From positions 5,648,684-5,712,683 of the forward strand of contig NZ_AP022565.1 of assembly GCF_010727325.1 (NCBI RefSeq): a stretch of 64,000 nucleotides of DNA. The letters run 5' to 3'. The notes beneath the pieces were generated by a model that saw only the letters and a program-made list of their open reading frames with translations, did not search any database and was not told where the DNA came from. Of this stretch, positions 44,625 through 55,860 are shown one piece after another. Position 1 is the stretch's first letter. The number at the start of each line of letters is the position of its first letter. Source of the stretch: Mycolicibacterium alvei. Lineage in GTDB: Bacteria; Actinomycetota; Actinomycetes; Mycobacteriales; Mycobacteriaceae. The position numbers and the translations under genes are program-made.

Positions 44625-45771
44625 TCAGCGCACGGGGGTGAACGCCCCGCGCGCGGCGATCGAGGCCAGATGCCGGGTCAATACATATTCAGGCACGAGG
44701 ACCGACGCCCGTGTGGCAGCGGCGCTGAGTACCTGCGGACGAAGGTTCACCACCCGGCCGATGAACTGTGACTCCCGCACGATCGCCATCACGCGTCTGC
44801 GTCGCACGGTCGCGAATCGGGAGAAGGCGGTCGCCAGATCGGGCTCCCGGGCCGCGAGCCCGGCCAACGTGGCGGCATCCTCCAACCCCTGACAACCGCC
44901 CTGGCCCAGATGCGGGCGCATCGGATGGGCGGCGTCCCCGGCGATCACCACAGGCCCCCGGGCCCAGTAGCGGGCCGGGGCCCGGTCGTATAGATCGTTG
45001 CGGAGCACCTGATCGGGATCTGTAGTGGCGAGCAGCGTCGGGACGGGGTCGGCCCAGGTGCCGAAGATCTGTTGCAGGTGCCTCAACTCTCCGTCGCCGT
45101 TCCGGTGTCCCTGCGGAGCCCGTTGGGTGGCGAACCAGTACGTGTGGTCGGGGCCGAGGGGCACGTGGCCGGCCTCCATCCCGGGGCCATCGTCTCGCCC
45201 GCGAGTTCGGGGTCGATGGCATGGTCGGCCACCCCGCGCCAGGCCGTGTACCCGGCGTAGCGACGTTCCAGTGGACCGTTGAGGTGACGCGCCACCGTGG
45301 AATCGACTCCGTCGGCGCCGATGACCGCGGCCACCGCCCGCACCGATCCATCCGACAACCGCACCCGCACCTCACCGTCGCGTGCGTCGAGTGTCTGCGC
45401 GCCCACCCGTATTCGACGGTGTCGGGGTGCAACGCCCCGGTGAGGATCTCGGTCAACGCGGTTCGATGAATCACCACGAGCGGTTCGCCGAGTGCCCGAA
45501 TCATCCGGTCGGCCGCCGGGCGACGCAGCCAGGTGCCATCGTGCCAGCGCATGGCCCCCGCGGTGACCCGCCCGCCGGACGCGCGCACCTGGTCGCCCAG
45601 TCCGATCTCGTCGAGCGCAGCGAGCGCATTGGGCCAGATGCTGATGCCGGCCCCCGTGGTGGTGTCGGCACGCGCCTCGACGACGGACACCTCAAACCCG
45701 TGACGCTGCAACGCGACTGCGGTGGCCAGGCCGGTGATACCTGCGCCGACGACCAGGACGGACTGTGCCAT
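44625..45771 (-). CDS. FAD-dependent monooxygenase, two frameshifts in this sequence
   Basis: N-terminal FAD motif GAGITGLATAVALQRHGFEV near residue 9; the DG motif is DGSVRAVAAVIGADGVDST and the GD motif is VVIAGDAAHPMRPHLGQGGCQGLEDA. These parts lie in three different frames, broken near 45,400 and 45,195. One missing base at each, the second in a C run, restores a protein of about 382 residues of the salicylate-hydroxylase/UbiH type. Substrate unknown. Either two sequencing deletions or a young pseudogene. Confidence 0.8.
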
Positions 45772-45907
45772 CGGTCGAATCTAGCCGGGCTGGGTCCGGG
45801 CGACTCACCACGGTCGGTGGGGGCTGGGTAGCCTTCCAGCGTTCTCGCAGTGTGCCTACCGGTTCCCGCGCCGAATTTGCCGGGATGGAACGAATGAATG
45901 AGGTCAG

Positions 45908-46519
45908 ATGAAACTCACCCGCTTCGGTATCGCGCTCGGCGCCACACTGATTGCCGCCTCGGCGCTGAGTGGCTGCTCGACGGCGACCGATATCCGGGAC
46001 GCGGCTGCCGGGGCGGCCGAGAAGGTTGTCTCCTCGGGCACCGAGAAGATCACCGAAGTGGTGTCGGGCAACCTGTTCACCGCGGAGGGCATCGACAACG
46101 CCTATGCGGCGATCGGCGAAAAGGTCGGCGCCAACCCGATGCAGGTGGTCGACGTCGTGATCACGCCCGGCGTACTCAAGATCGAGGCCATCGACCCCAA
46201 CGCCCCGACCGAGCTCAACGAATGGAGCTACACGTCCGGCATCGTCGCACCGCCGCGCCCCATCGACTATGACGACGACACCGAAGCGCTGCGGCACAAC
46301 CTGTTCGCCACCTCCGACGTGCCGACCAGTGCGATCGTCGCGGCGATCGAGGGCGCCGTGGCGGCCAGTGAGATCCCCGACGGCAAGGTGCAGACGATCA
46401 GCATCAAGCGCAACATCCCGTTCGACGACAACGTGATCGTCTTCATCAACGTCCAGGGCGAGCGCAGCAGCAAGCAGGTTCGAGCGGACGTCACCGGAGC
46501 GGTCACCGAGGTGGTCTGA
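45908..46519 (+). CDS. Lipoprotein of unknown function
   Basis: A 203-residue protein with a lipoprotein signal (FGIALGATLIAASALSGC, LSGC lipobox, lipidated Cys at residue 23) and an acidic soluble domain. I do not recognise the family. ATG 45908 follows ATGAGGTCAG. Intact in this error-rich part. Confidence 0.72.
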   Translation: MKLTRFGIALGATLIAASALSGCSTATDIRDAAAGAAEKVVSSGTEKITEVVSGNLFTAEGIDNAYAAIGEKVGANPMQVVDVVITPGVLKIEAIDPNAPTELNEWSYTSGIVAPPRPIDYDDDTEALRHNLFATSDVPTSAIVAAIEGAVAASEIPDGKVQTISIKRNIPFDDNVIVFINVQGERSSKQVRADVTGAVTEVV

Positions 46520-46545
46520 CCGTTGCGCCGTTACCGTGGGGAGCC

Positions 46546-48524
46546 ATGACGGCCTTCAACGATCTCGACGACTATTTCGCGCTGCCCGGGTGTCAGGTCT
46601 CGCGGTGTCGCCGGATGGTTCACGGCTGGTTACCACGGTCAGCACACTCAATGACAAACGCACCGAATTCGTCAGTGCGATATGGGAATTGGATCCTGCC
46701 GGAGTCGAACCCGCGCGTCGGCTGACCCAAGGGGCCAAAGGGGAGTCCGCTCCGGTGTTCACCGCGGACGCAGACGTGTTGTTCCTCTCGGTGCGTCCCG
46801 CAGAGGGGGACGACACACCGCCGGCGGCCCTGTGGCGGCTGCCGGCGACCGGTGGTGAGGCATTCGAGGTGCTGGCGATGCCCGGCGGCGTCACCGCGGC
46901 CGTGAGCGCCCGCGCCGCCGACGCCACCGTGGTGACCACGTCCCTGCTGTCGTCGTCGACCGGAGTCGACGACGACAAGGCACGGCGCGAGGCGCGCAAG
47001 GACACCAAGGTGTCGGCGATCCTGCACACCGGCTACCCGGTCCGGCACTGGGATCACGACCTGGGGCCGGACCAGCCCCACCTCTTCGACCTGGGGGATG
47101 ACGAGGCCGGGCCACAGGATCTGACCGCCGACCCGGGCGCGGCGTTGCGGGAGACGACGTTCGATCTCAGCGCCGACGGTGGATTCGTGGTGACGTCCTG
47201 GCAGGCTCCTGGCCCCGGCACGGCCCTGCGGGTGGTCCTGGTGCGCATCGACCGGGTCACCGGCGAACGCACCACCATCGCCGAGGAATCCGGAGCCGAC
47301 CTGGAGCGCCCCGCGATCGCACCCGATGGCAGCGCGGTGGCCTTCACCCGGGAGACCCATTCCACTCCCACCGCGCCGCCGCGGATCACGCTGTGCTGCA
47401 TGCGGTTCGGTGAAGATCTGGTGGAGCTGACGGGCGACTGGGATCGGTGGCCGTCCTCGGTGGCCTGGACACTGGATTCCTCGATGCTGATCGTGACGGC
47501 CGACGACGGTGGCCGCGGCCCGATTTTCTCCGTCGACCCCGTCTCGGGGGCGGTGACTCGGCTGACCGACGACGACTTCACCTACACCGATGTCAGACCC
47601 GCACCCGGCGGCGTGATCTATGCGTTGCGTAGCTCGTACGCGGTGCCGCCGCATCCCGTCCGTATCGACGCGGACGGCAGCGTCACCGAGATCCCGTGCC
47701 TCGACGCGCCCCAACTGCCCGGCACGCTGACCGAGATCACCGCGGCCGCGGCCGACGGCACAACGATCAGATCCTGGCTCACCCTGCCCGCCGGAGAGCA
47801 ACCGGCCCCGTTGGTGCTGTGGATTCACGGCGGGCCGTTGGGCAGTTGGAACAGCTGGCACTGGCGGTGGAACCCGTGGTTGCTCACCGCCCAGGGATAC
47901 GCGGTGTTGATGCCGGACCCGGGGCTGTCCACCGGTTACGGACAGGACTTCATCTCCCGCGGATGGGGCGCCTGGGGCGGCGAGCCCTACACCGACCTGA
48001 TGGCCGCCACCGATGCCGCCTCAGCGCATCCGCGTGTCGACGCATCACGGACTGCCGCGATGGGCGGATCCTTCGGTGGGTACATGGCCAACTGGATCGC
48101 CGGCCACACCGACCGGTTCGACGCGATCGTCACGCATGCCAGCCTGTGGGCGCTGGACCAGTTCGGGCCCACCACCGACGGCGCCTACTGGTGGGCACGC
48201 GAGATGACACCCGAGATGGCCCAGCGCAATTCACCTCACCTGTCCGTCGGCGACATCACCACCCCGATGCTGGTCATCCACGGAGACAAGGACTATCGCG
48301 TGCCGATCGGCGAGGCGCTGCGGCTGTGGTACGAGCTGCTCACGTATTCGGGGTTGCCCGCCGACGAGCACGGCGAAAGTCCCCACCGCTTCCTGTACTA
48401 CCCGAGCGAGAATCACTGGGTGCTGTCGCCGCAGCACGCCAAGATCTGGTACCAGGTGGTGACTGGATTCCTCGGTGAGCACCTGCGCGGCGAACCCGTG
48501 CAGCAGCCCGAACTGCTCGGGTAG
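46546..48524 (+). CDS. S9-family prolyl oligopeptidase-like peptidase, frameshift near the start
   Basis: About 659 residues after correction. ATG 46546 encodes MTAFNDLDDYFALP, then a single missing C in CCCGGG near 46,587 throws the frame; the rest (VSGLAVSPDGSRLVTTVST...) follows in the next frame. The N-terminal half is a beta-propeller and the C-terminal half an alpha/beta hydrolase with GGSFGGYMANW (nucleophile Ser), HGDKDYRVP (Asp) and SENHWVLSP (His). Acyl-aminoacyl or oligopeptidase type; cytosolic. Confidence 0.85.
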
Positions 48525-48534
48525 CGTCGGGAAC

Positions 48535-49784
48535 GTGACACAGCGTGAGTTTGACCTGGTGTTGTACGGCGCCACGGGATTCGCCGGAAAGCTGACCGCC
48601 GAGTACCTGGCCGGAGCCGGGGGATCGGCCCGGATCGCCCTGGCCGGACGTTCGGAGGAGCGCCTGCGCGCCATTCGTGACGGCCTGGGGCAGGGCGCGC
48701 AGTCGTGGCCGTTGGTGATGGCCGACGCCACCTCCCAGACCTCCCTCGATGCGATGGCTGCGCGCACGCAGGTGGTGGTAACGACGGTGGGCCCCTACGC
48801 GCGCTACGGAATGCCGTTGGTTGCGGCGTGCGCGGCCGCCGGTACCGACTACGCCGATCTCACCGGTGAGACGACGTTCATCCGCGACAGCATCGACCTG
48901 CACCACAAGCAGGCGGTCGACACCGGTGCCCGGATCGTGCATTCGTGCGGATTCGATTCGGTGCCTTCCGATCTCACGGTGTATGCGCTGTATCAGCGGG
49001 CCCTCGCGGATGGCGCCGGGGAACTCGGTGACACCAACCTGGTGGTGCGCAGCTTCGCCGGCGGCGTGTCGGGCGGCACCGTGGCCTCGATGCTGGAGTT
49101 GCTCGACACGTTGTCGTCGGATCCCGAGGCCAGAGCGCTGATGAACGATCCGTACACCCTGAGCCCCGACCGTGGCGCGGAGCCCGAACTCGGTGCTCAG
49201 CCCGACGTACGGTGGCGCCGCGGTGGCGAGATCGCACCCGAACTCGCCGGCTACTGGACCGGCGCTTTGCGATGGCGGCGCCGAACACCCGAATCGTGCG
49301 GCGTAGTAACGCACTACTGGGCTACGCCTACGGACGCCGGTTCGAGTACGCCGAGCAGATGAGTGTGGGCCGGTCACCCGTCGCCCCGCTGGCCGCGGCG
49401 ATGATGACCGGATCCAACGCGTTCACCCTCGGTGTGGGCGGCCGCTACTTCAACCGGTTGCCCCGCCGCCTAGTCGAGCGGCTGGCTCCGAAGCCGGGAA
49501 CCGGACCCAGTGAGCGGGCTCGCGAGCAGGGTCACTACCGCGTCGAGACCTACACCACGACGACGTCGGGTGCCCGCTACGTGGCGGCCATGGCCCAGCA
49601 AGGAGATCCGGGGTACAAGTCGACCGCGGTGCTGCTCGGCGAGTGCGGGCTCGCCCTGGCTACCGACCGTGACGCTCTTTCGGACCGGCGCGGTGTGCTG
49701 ACACCGGTGGCAGCGATGGGAGATGTGCTGCTCACCCGGCTACCGGCCGCCGGGGTGACGCTGGAAACCACCGCGCTGAGTTGA
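48535..49784 (+). CDS. Saccharopine dehydrogenase-like reductase (Rv2449c-like), one frameshift
   Basis: About 416 residues after correction. N-terminal Rossmann motif LYGATGFAGKLTAEYLAGAGG, then VVTTVGPYARYGMPLVAACA as in the mycobacterial trans-acting enoyl reductase group. The frame breaks near 49,267, where one T is missing from a T run (AGYWTGA to FAMAAPNTRIVRR). The natural substrate is unknown. Matches the gene before valS in M. tuberculosis. Confidence 0.85.
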
Positions 49785-49899
49785 GCCGGCGCAACACGAA
49801 TAGCTCGGCCTGCGTCGAACACCTGTGGGACAAGATCACAGTCGACTAGTGTCGAGGATGAGCACTTCCAGTACGCCAGCAACGAAGGTGGGATAGAAA

Positions 49900-50508
49900 A
49901 TGGCCGGTCTCGACGATCTCTTCGCGCAGATCCCCGTGGCGGATATAGCCAATAAGCTCGGCGCCGATGAAGGCGAGGTGAGCAACGCCATCAAGACCTT
50001 GATTCCGGCTCTGGTCGGCGGCGTGGCCGAGAACGTACAGGCCGACAGCATCGACTCCAGCGATCTTGAGTCGGCCGTGTCCGCGCAGGCCGCCAGCGGA
50101 CTGCTCGACGGTGGGGTGAGTGTCGACCAGGTCGACGCCGGCAAAGGCAACCAGATCGTCTCGAAGATCTTCGGCGGCAACGACAGCAACCAGGTCGCGT
50201 CGGCGTTGGCCGGTACGGGCGCCGGTGGCGGCGACCTGATCAAGAGGCTACTGCCGATCCTGGCGCCGATCGTGCTCGCCTACATCGGCAAGCAGTTCGC
50301 CCAGAAGAACGCCGCTCCGGCCGGAGAGGCGCAGGCTTCCGGCGGCGGCCGGGACATCCTCGGCAGCATCCTCGGCGGCGCAGCCGGTGGCGGTGCCGCC
50401 GCCAACAACCCGCTGGGCAGCATCCTGGGCAGCGTGCTCGGCGGCGGTGGCAGCCAGGGCAATGCCATCGGTGAGATCCTCGGCGGCCTGCTCGGCGGCA
50501 AGAAGTAG
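49900..50508 (+). CDS. DUF937 domain protein
   Basis: A 202-residue protein: N-terminal DUF937-type helical repeat (LDDLFAQIPVADIANKLGADEGEVSNAIKTLIPALVGG), a conserved GGNDSNQVASALA segment, a short hydrophobic stretch (LLPILAPIVLAYIG near residue 115) and a Gly/Ala-rich C-terminus. Function unknown; found across mycobacteria. A TAGTGT hexamer at 49,847 may be its -10. Confidence 0.8.
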   Translation: MAGLDDLFAQIPVADIANKLGADEGEVSNAIKTLIPALVGGVAENVQADSIDSSDLESAVSAQAASGLLDGGVSVDQVDAGKGNQIVSKIFGGNDSNQVASALAGTGAGGGDLIKRLLPILAPIVLAYIGKQFAQKNAAPAGEAQASGGGRDILGSILGGAAGGGAAANNPLGSILGSVLGGGGSQGNAIGEILGGLLGGKK

Positions 50509-50529
50509 GCCCGGCGCACCTGCACCGAC

Positions 50530-50567
50530 GCCCGACGCCCAGCGAACGCACCGGGCATCGGGGCTTT
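50530..50567 (+). terminator. Terminator-like hairpin after the DUF937 gene
   Basis: GCCCGACGCCC pairs imperfectly with GGGCATCGGGGC across a 12-base loop and is followed by TTTC. Confidence 0.45.
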
Positions 50568-50596
50568 CGCGTGTGCGTCCTTCTTAGAATGGCTCG

Positions 50597-53259
50597 GTGA
50601 CTCCCACCCTGACAACCGTGCCGATGCCCTACCCAAATCCTGGGATCCGGCTGCGGTAGAAGCCGACCTGTACCAGGGCTGGGTGGATGCCGGATACTTC
50701 ACCGCCGATCCGGCCAGCGAAAAGCCGCCGTACTCGATCGTGCTGCCACCGCCCAATGTGACCGGCAGCCTGCACATGGGCCACGCGCTCGACCACACCC
50801 TGATGGACGCCCTGACCCGCCGCAAGCGGATGCAGGGCTTCGAGGTGCTGTGGCTGCCCGGCATGGACCACGCCGGCATCGCGACCCAGACCGTGGTGGA
50901 AAAGCAGCTCGCCGCTGAGGGGCTGAGCCGGCAAGGCATGGGCCGCGAACGCTTCGTCGAGAAGGTCTGGGACTGGAAGCACGAGTCCGGCGGCACCATC
51001 GGCGGGCAGATGCGCCGCCTCGGTGACGGTGTGGACTGGAGCCGCGACCGCTTCACCATGGACGAGGGTCTGTCGCGTGCCGTGCGCACGATCTTCAAAA
51101 GGCTCTTCGATGCGGGGCTGATCTACCAGGCCGAGCGGTTGGTCAACTGGTCGCCGGTGCTGGAGACGGCGATCAGCGACCTCGAGGTCAAGTACGAAGA
51201 CGTCGAGGGCGAGCTGGTCTCGTTCCGCTACGGCTCGATGAACGACGACGAGCCCCACATCGTGGTGGCCACCACCCGGGTGGAGACGATGCTCGGTGAC
51301 ACCGCGATCGCCGTGCACCCCGACGACGAGCGCTATCGCGACCTGGTCGGCAAGACCCTGCCGCATCCATTTGCCGACCACGAGATGATCGTGGTCGCCG
51401 ACACCCACGTCGATCCCGAATTCGGTACCGGCGCAGTCAAAGTCACCCCAGCCCACGATCCGAACGACTTCGAGATCGGCATGCGCCACCAGCTGCCGAT
51501 GCCGACGATCATGGATGCCAAAGGCCGGATCGCCGACACCGGAACACAATTCGACGGGATGGACCGGTTCGAGGCCCGGGTCAAGATCCGCGAGGTGCTG
51601 GCCGAGCAGGGCCGGATCGTCGCCGAGAAGCGGCCGTACCTGCACAGCGTCGGACACTCCGAGCGCAGCGGCGAGCCCATCGAGCCGCGGCTGTCCCTGC
51701 AGTGGTGGGTCAAGGTGGACGGTCTGGCCAAGGCGGCGGGCGATGCGGTGCGCAACGGCGACACCGTCATTCACCCGCCGAGCCTGGAGCCGCGGTGGTT
51801 CGCCTGGGTGGACAACATGCACGACTGGTGCATTTCCCGGCAGCTGTGGTGGGGTCACCGGATTCCGATCTGGCACGGACCGAACGGCGAGACCGTGTGC
51901 GTCGGCCCCGACGAGACCCCGCCGGCAGGCTGGGAGCAGGACCCCGACGTCCTCGACACCTGGTTCTCCTCGGCGCTGTGGCCGTTCTCGACCTTGGGCT
52001 GGCCCGACCACACGCCCGAGTTGGCCAAGTTCTATCCGACCTCGGTGCTGGTCACCGGCTACGACATCCTGTTCTTCTGGGTGGCCCGGATGATGATGTT
52101 CGGTACCTTCGTCGCCGACGATCCGGCGATCACGTTCGACGGTGCCCGCGCCCCGCAGGTGCCGTTCGAGAATGTGTTCCTGCACGGGCTGATCCGCGAC
52201 GAGTTCGGCCGCAAGATGAGCAAGTCGCGCGGCAACGGCATCGACCCGCTGGACTGGGTGGAGAAGTTCGGCGCCGACGCACTGCGATTCACCCTGGCAC
52301 GTGGGGCGAGCCCCGGCGGCGATCTGTCCATCGGTGAGGACCACGCTCGTGCGTCGCGCAACTTCGCCACCAAGCTGTTCAATGCGACCCGCTTCGCGTT
52401 GATGAACGGTGCCGCACCCGCTCCGTTGCCCGCTGTGAGCGACCTGACCGACGCCGACCGCTGGATCCTCGGCCGCCTGGAAGAGGTCCGGGCCGAGGTG
52501 GATTCGGCACTCGACAGCTACGAGTTCAGCCGGGCCTGCGAATCGCTGTACCACTTCGCCTGGGACGAGTTCTGCGACTGGTACGTGGAGCTGGCCAAGG
52601 TGCAGTTGGGCAGCCAGAAAGAACCAGGCGTCTCTCACACGACAGCGGTGTTGGCGGCAGTGCTCGACGCTCTGCTCAAACTGCTGCACCCGGTCATGCC
52701 GTTCGTCACCGAGACGCTGTGGAAGACGCTCACCGACGGCGAATCCATCGTGATCGCGCGGTGGCCGGAGCCGTCGGGTATTGCGCTCGATCCGGTTGCG
52801 GCACAACACATTGCCGATATGCAGAAGCTGATCACCGAGGTGCGCCGCTTCCGTAGCGACCAGGGCCTGGCCGACCGGCAGCGGGTTCCGGCCCGGCTGA
52901 CGGCGATCGCCGAGGCCGGCCTGACCGAGCAACTGCCCGCGGTCACCGCGCTGGCCTGGCTGACCGACGCCGGTGACGGGTTCACCCCGTCGGCCTCGGT
53001 CGAGGTGCGTCTGGCGCAGGCCACGGTGCTCGTCGAGGTGGACACCTCGGGCACCGTCGATGTCGCGGCCGAACGACGCCGGCTGGAGAAGGACCTGGCC
53101 GCGGCGCAGAAGGAACTCGCGACCACGACGGCCAAGCTCGGCAACGAGGCGTTTCTGGCCAAGGCGCCCGAGAACGTCGTCGACAAGATCCGTGACCGTC
53201 AGCAGTTGGCCGGCGAAGAGGTCGAGCGGATCAATGCACGCCTGGCAGCCCTCAAGTGA
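50597..53259 (+). CDS. valS: Valine-tRNA ligase, frameshift near the start
   Basis: About 887 residues after correction. The likely start GTG 50597 (TPT...) is one base out of frame with [20 protein letters not shown], consistent with one missing C near 50,609. The class I motifs are clear: [16 protein letters not shown] (HIGH) and KMSKSRGNG (KMSKS), plus an editing domain and a C-terminal coiled coil ([17 protein letters not shown]). Charges tRNA-Val; essential. Homologous to Rv2448c. Confidence 0.93.
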
Positions 53260-54660
53260 GTGACCCAGTCCCTACTCCGGATGAGATCGCCGCACTGCTG
53301 CAGGTCGAGCACCTACTCGATCAGCGCTGGCCCGAGACCAAGCTGGACCCCAGCACGGCACGCATCGCGGCCCTGCTGGAGCTGCTGGGCTCACCGCAGC
53401 GGGCCTACCCGTCGATCCATGTCGCCGGGACGAACGGCAAGACGTCGGTCGCCCGCCTCATCGATGCGCTGCTGACCGCACTGCACCGGCGTACGGGGCG
53501 CACCACCAGCCCGCATCTGCAGTCCGCGGTGGAACGCATCTCGATCGACGGAAAGCCGATCACGCCAGCGCAATACGTGAATGCCTACACCGAGGTCGAA
53601 CCGTTCGTGCAACTTGTGGACCAGCAGTCCGAGGCTGCCGGTGGGCCGAAGATGAGCAAGTTCGAGGTCCTCACTGCGATGGCCTTCGCAGCATTCGCCG
53701 ACGTGCCCATCGATGTCGCCGTCGTCGAGGTCGGGATGGGCGGACGCTGGGACGCCACCAACGTCGTCAACGCCCCGGTCGCGGTGATCACCCCGATCGG
53801 CATCGACCACACCGACTATCTGGGCGACACGATCGCGGAGATCGCGGGGGAGAAGGCCGGCATCATCACCCGCCAACCCGACGATCTGGTTCCGACCGAC
53901 ACGGTGGCGGTCATCGCCAAGCAGGTTCCCGAGGCGATGGACGTGCTGCTGGCCGAAGCGGTGCGCGCCGACGCGGCCGTCGCCCGCGAAGACTCCGAGT
54001 TCGCTGTGCTGTCCAGGCAGGTCGCCATCGGTGGTCAGGTGTTGGAGTTACAGGGCCTGAGCGGTGTGTATTCCGAGATCTTCCTGCCGCTGCACGGCGA
54101 GCATCAGGCGCACAACGCGGTTCTCGCACTGGCCGCGGTCGAAGCGTTCTTCGGTGCGGGTGCCGACCGTCAACTGGATGTCGAGGCGATCCGGGCCGGG
54201 TTCGCGGCGGTGCACAGCCCGGGCCGGATGGAGCGCATGCGAAGTGCGCCAACAGTTTTCATCGATGCGGCACAATCCGGCCGGGGCTGCGGCGCTGGCG
54301 CAGACCCTGCAGCAGGAGTTCGACTTCCGCTTCCTCGTCGGGGTGGTGTCGGTGATGGGGGACAAGGACGCCGGTGGCATCCTGAGCGCGCTCGAGTCGG
54401 TGTTCGACCAGATCGTGGTCACCCACAACGGTTCACCGCGGGCGATGGATGTCGAGTCGTTGGCGTTGCTGGCCGAGGAGCGTTTCGGCCAGGATCGGGT
54501 GATCACCGCCATGACGCTGTCGGATGCCATCGAAACCGCCACCGCGTTGGTCGAGGAGGCCGGCGCAGAAGAAGGCCTGTCCGGGTCCGGAATGGTGATC
54601 ACCGGTTCGGTGGTGACGGCCGGCGTGGCCCGGACCCTGTTCGGACGGGACCCGCAATGA
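53256..54660 (+). CDS. folC: Folylpolyglutamate / dihydrofolate synthase FolC, one frameshift
   Basis: About 468 residues after correction. P-loop [13 protein letters not shown] near residue 55, [11 protein letters not shown] and [11 protein letters not shown] are Mur-ligase-like folate ligase motifs. The frame breaks near 54,273: [17 protein letters not shown] needs two extra bases of a CA repeat. The C-terminal domain then continues to TGA 54660. Adds glutamate to folates. Starts inside the valS stop, as in Rv2447c. Confidence 0.92.
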
Positions 54661-55074
54661 ACGATCAGACTCCGAGTGATCAGACGCCCGGCGACACGCG
54701 GCACCCCTGACCCATGGAAGAGCTTCCGTGGCGTGATGGCAGGCACGTTGATCCTGGAAGCCATCGTGGTACTTCTGGCCCTACCTGTGGTGGGTGTCAG
54801 TAACGCCGGGCTGACCTGGACGTCGGGCGGATTTGTGATCGGTCTGGCCGTCGTGTTGATCCTGATGTCGGGGCTGCAGGGCCGGCCCTGGGCCATCTGG
54901 GCGAACCTGGGTATCCAACTGGTAGTGATCGCCGGGGCGCTCATCCATGGGGCGATCGGCTTCATCGGTGTGATCTTCGCCGTGGTCTGGCTGTTGATCG
55001 TGTACCTGCGGGGTGAGGTCAAACGCAGGCAGGATCGGGGTCTGCTGCCCGGTCAGCAGCCGCCCGGCGAATAG
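54657..55074 (+). CDS. DUF4233 membrane protein, one frameshift (Rv2446c-like)
   Basis: About 138 residues after correction. ATG 54657 overlaps the folC stop; the first 17 residues ([16 protein letters not shown]) are one frame off from [21 protein letters not shown], and removing one C from CCCC near 54,708 joins them. Four hydrophobic helices; function unknown. Conserved between folC and ndk in mycobacteria. Confidence 0.8.
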
Positions 55075-55148
55075 CCGCGGCCAGGTGCGGTCTCCGTTGG
55101 GAGCCCGCGGTGGCACGCCGGGGTTACCGACCGGTACGCTCTCTGCTC

Positions 55149-55571
55149 GTGACTGAGCAGACCCTTGTCTTGATTAAGCCCGACGGCGTGCAGCGCCACC
55201 TGGTCGGGGAGATCCTCGGCCGGATCGAGCGCAAGGGTCTGACCCTGGCGGCGCTCGAACTGAAGAACGTCAGCATCGAGCTGGCCAAGCAGCACTACGC
55301 CGAGCACGACGGCAAGCCGTTCTTCGATTCGCTGCTGGAGTTCATCACTTCCGGACCCGTCGTCGCCGCCATCGTGGAGGGTCCGCGGGCTATCGCGGCG
55401 TTCCGTCAGATCGCCGGTGGCACCGACCCGGTGGAGAAGGCTGTGCCCGGCACCATCCGCGGTGACCTGGCGCTTGTGACCCAGGACAACCTCGTGCACG
55501 GGTCGGATTCGCCGGAGTCGGCAGCCCGTGAGATCGCCCTGTGGTTTCCTGGCGAAGCCTCCGCCCGATAA
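55149..55571 (+). CDS. ndk: Nucleoside diphosphate kinase
   Basis: A 140-residue [20 protein letters not shown] at the N-terminus, [25 protein letters not shown] and the active-site NLVHGSDS (phosphohistidine) are all present. Balances NTP pools. GTG 55149. Homologous to Rv2445c (ndkA). Intact. Confidence 0.95.
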   Translation: MTEQTLVLIKPDGVQRHLVGEILGRIERKGLTLAALELKNVSIELAKQHYAEHDGKPFFDSLLEFITSGPVVAAIVEGPRAIAAFRQIAGGTDPVEKAVPGTIRGDLALVTQDNLVHGSDSPESAAREIALWFPGEASAR

Positions 55572-55860
55572 TCCTTCTCGCAGTCTGGTCTGTACCGCGT
55601 CAGTGATGTGGGATACTGGGTGCGGGTTGCCAGTCTCAACCGAGGCTGAAGACCCGAATGAAGACTTCGACGAGCGCGACCACCGCAATCCGGTGCGGCG
55701 CGGGCCGTCCAGCCATCATTCAGCCAGGCACCGGGTGGGTTCGGTAGCGAACTGCCCGGAGCGAGACCACAACAAGCCCGGGGAAAGTGTCCCGGGCCAA
55801 TAGCGGGAGCCCTCGCGTGGCCGCGTCGATACGACGCGCCCGGGGGCTTGAGGAGAATTC
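55572..55860 (+). promoter_or_regulatory. Long leader upstream of rne
   Basis: About 290 bases without a gene, containing several G+C-rich hairpins, the clearest GCCCGGG/CCCGGGC at 55,776-55,797. A long 5' UTR is consistent with possible autoregulation by RNase E, but no start site can be fixed from the sequence. Confidence 0.4.

Noticed and set aside
50629..52932. Very long open frame antisense to valS
   Set aside because: Mirror frame of a highly G+C-rich essential gene, with His/Arg/Asp/Val-rich composition and no domain; a codon-bias shadow.
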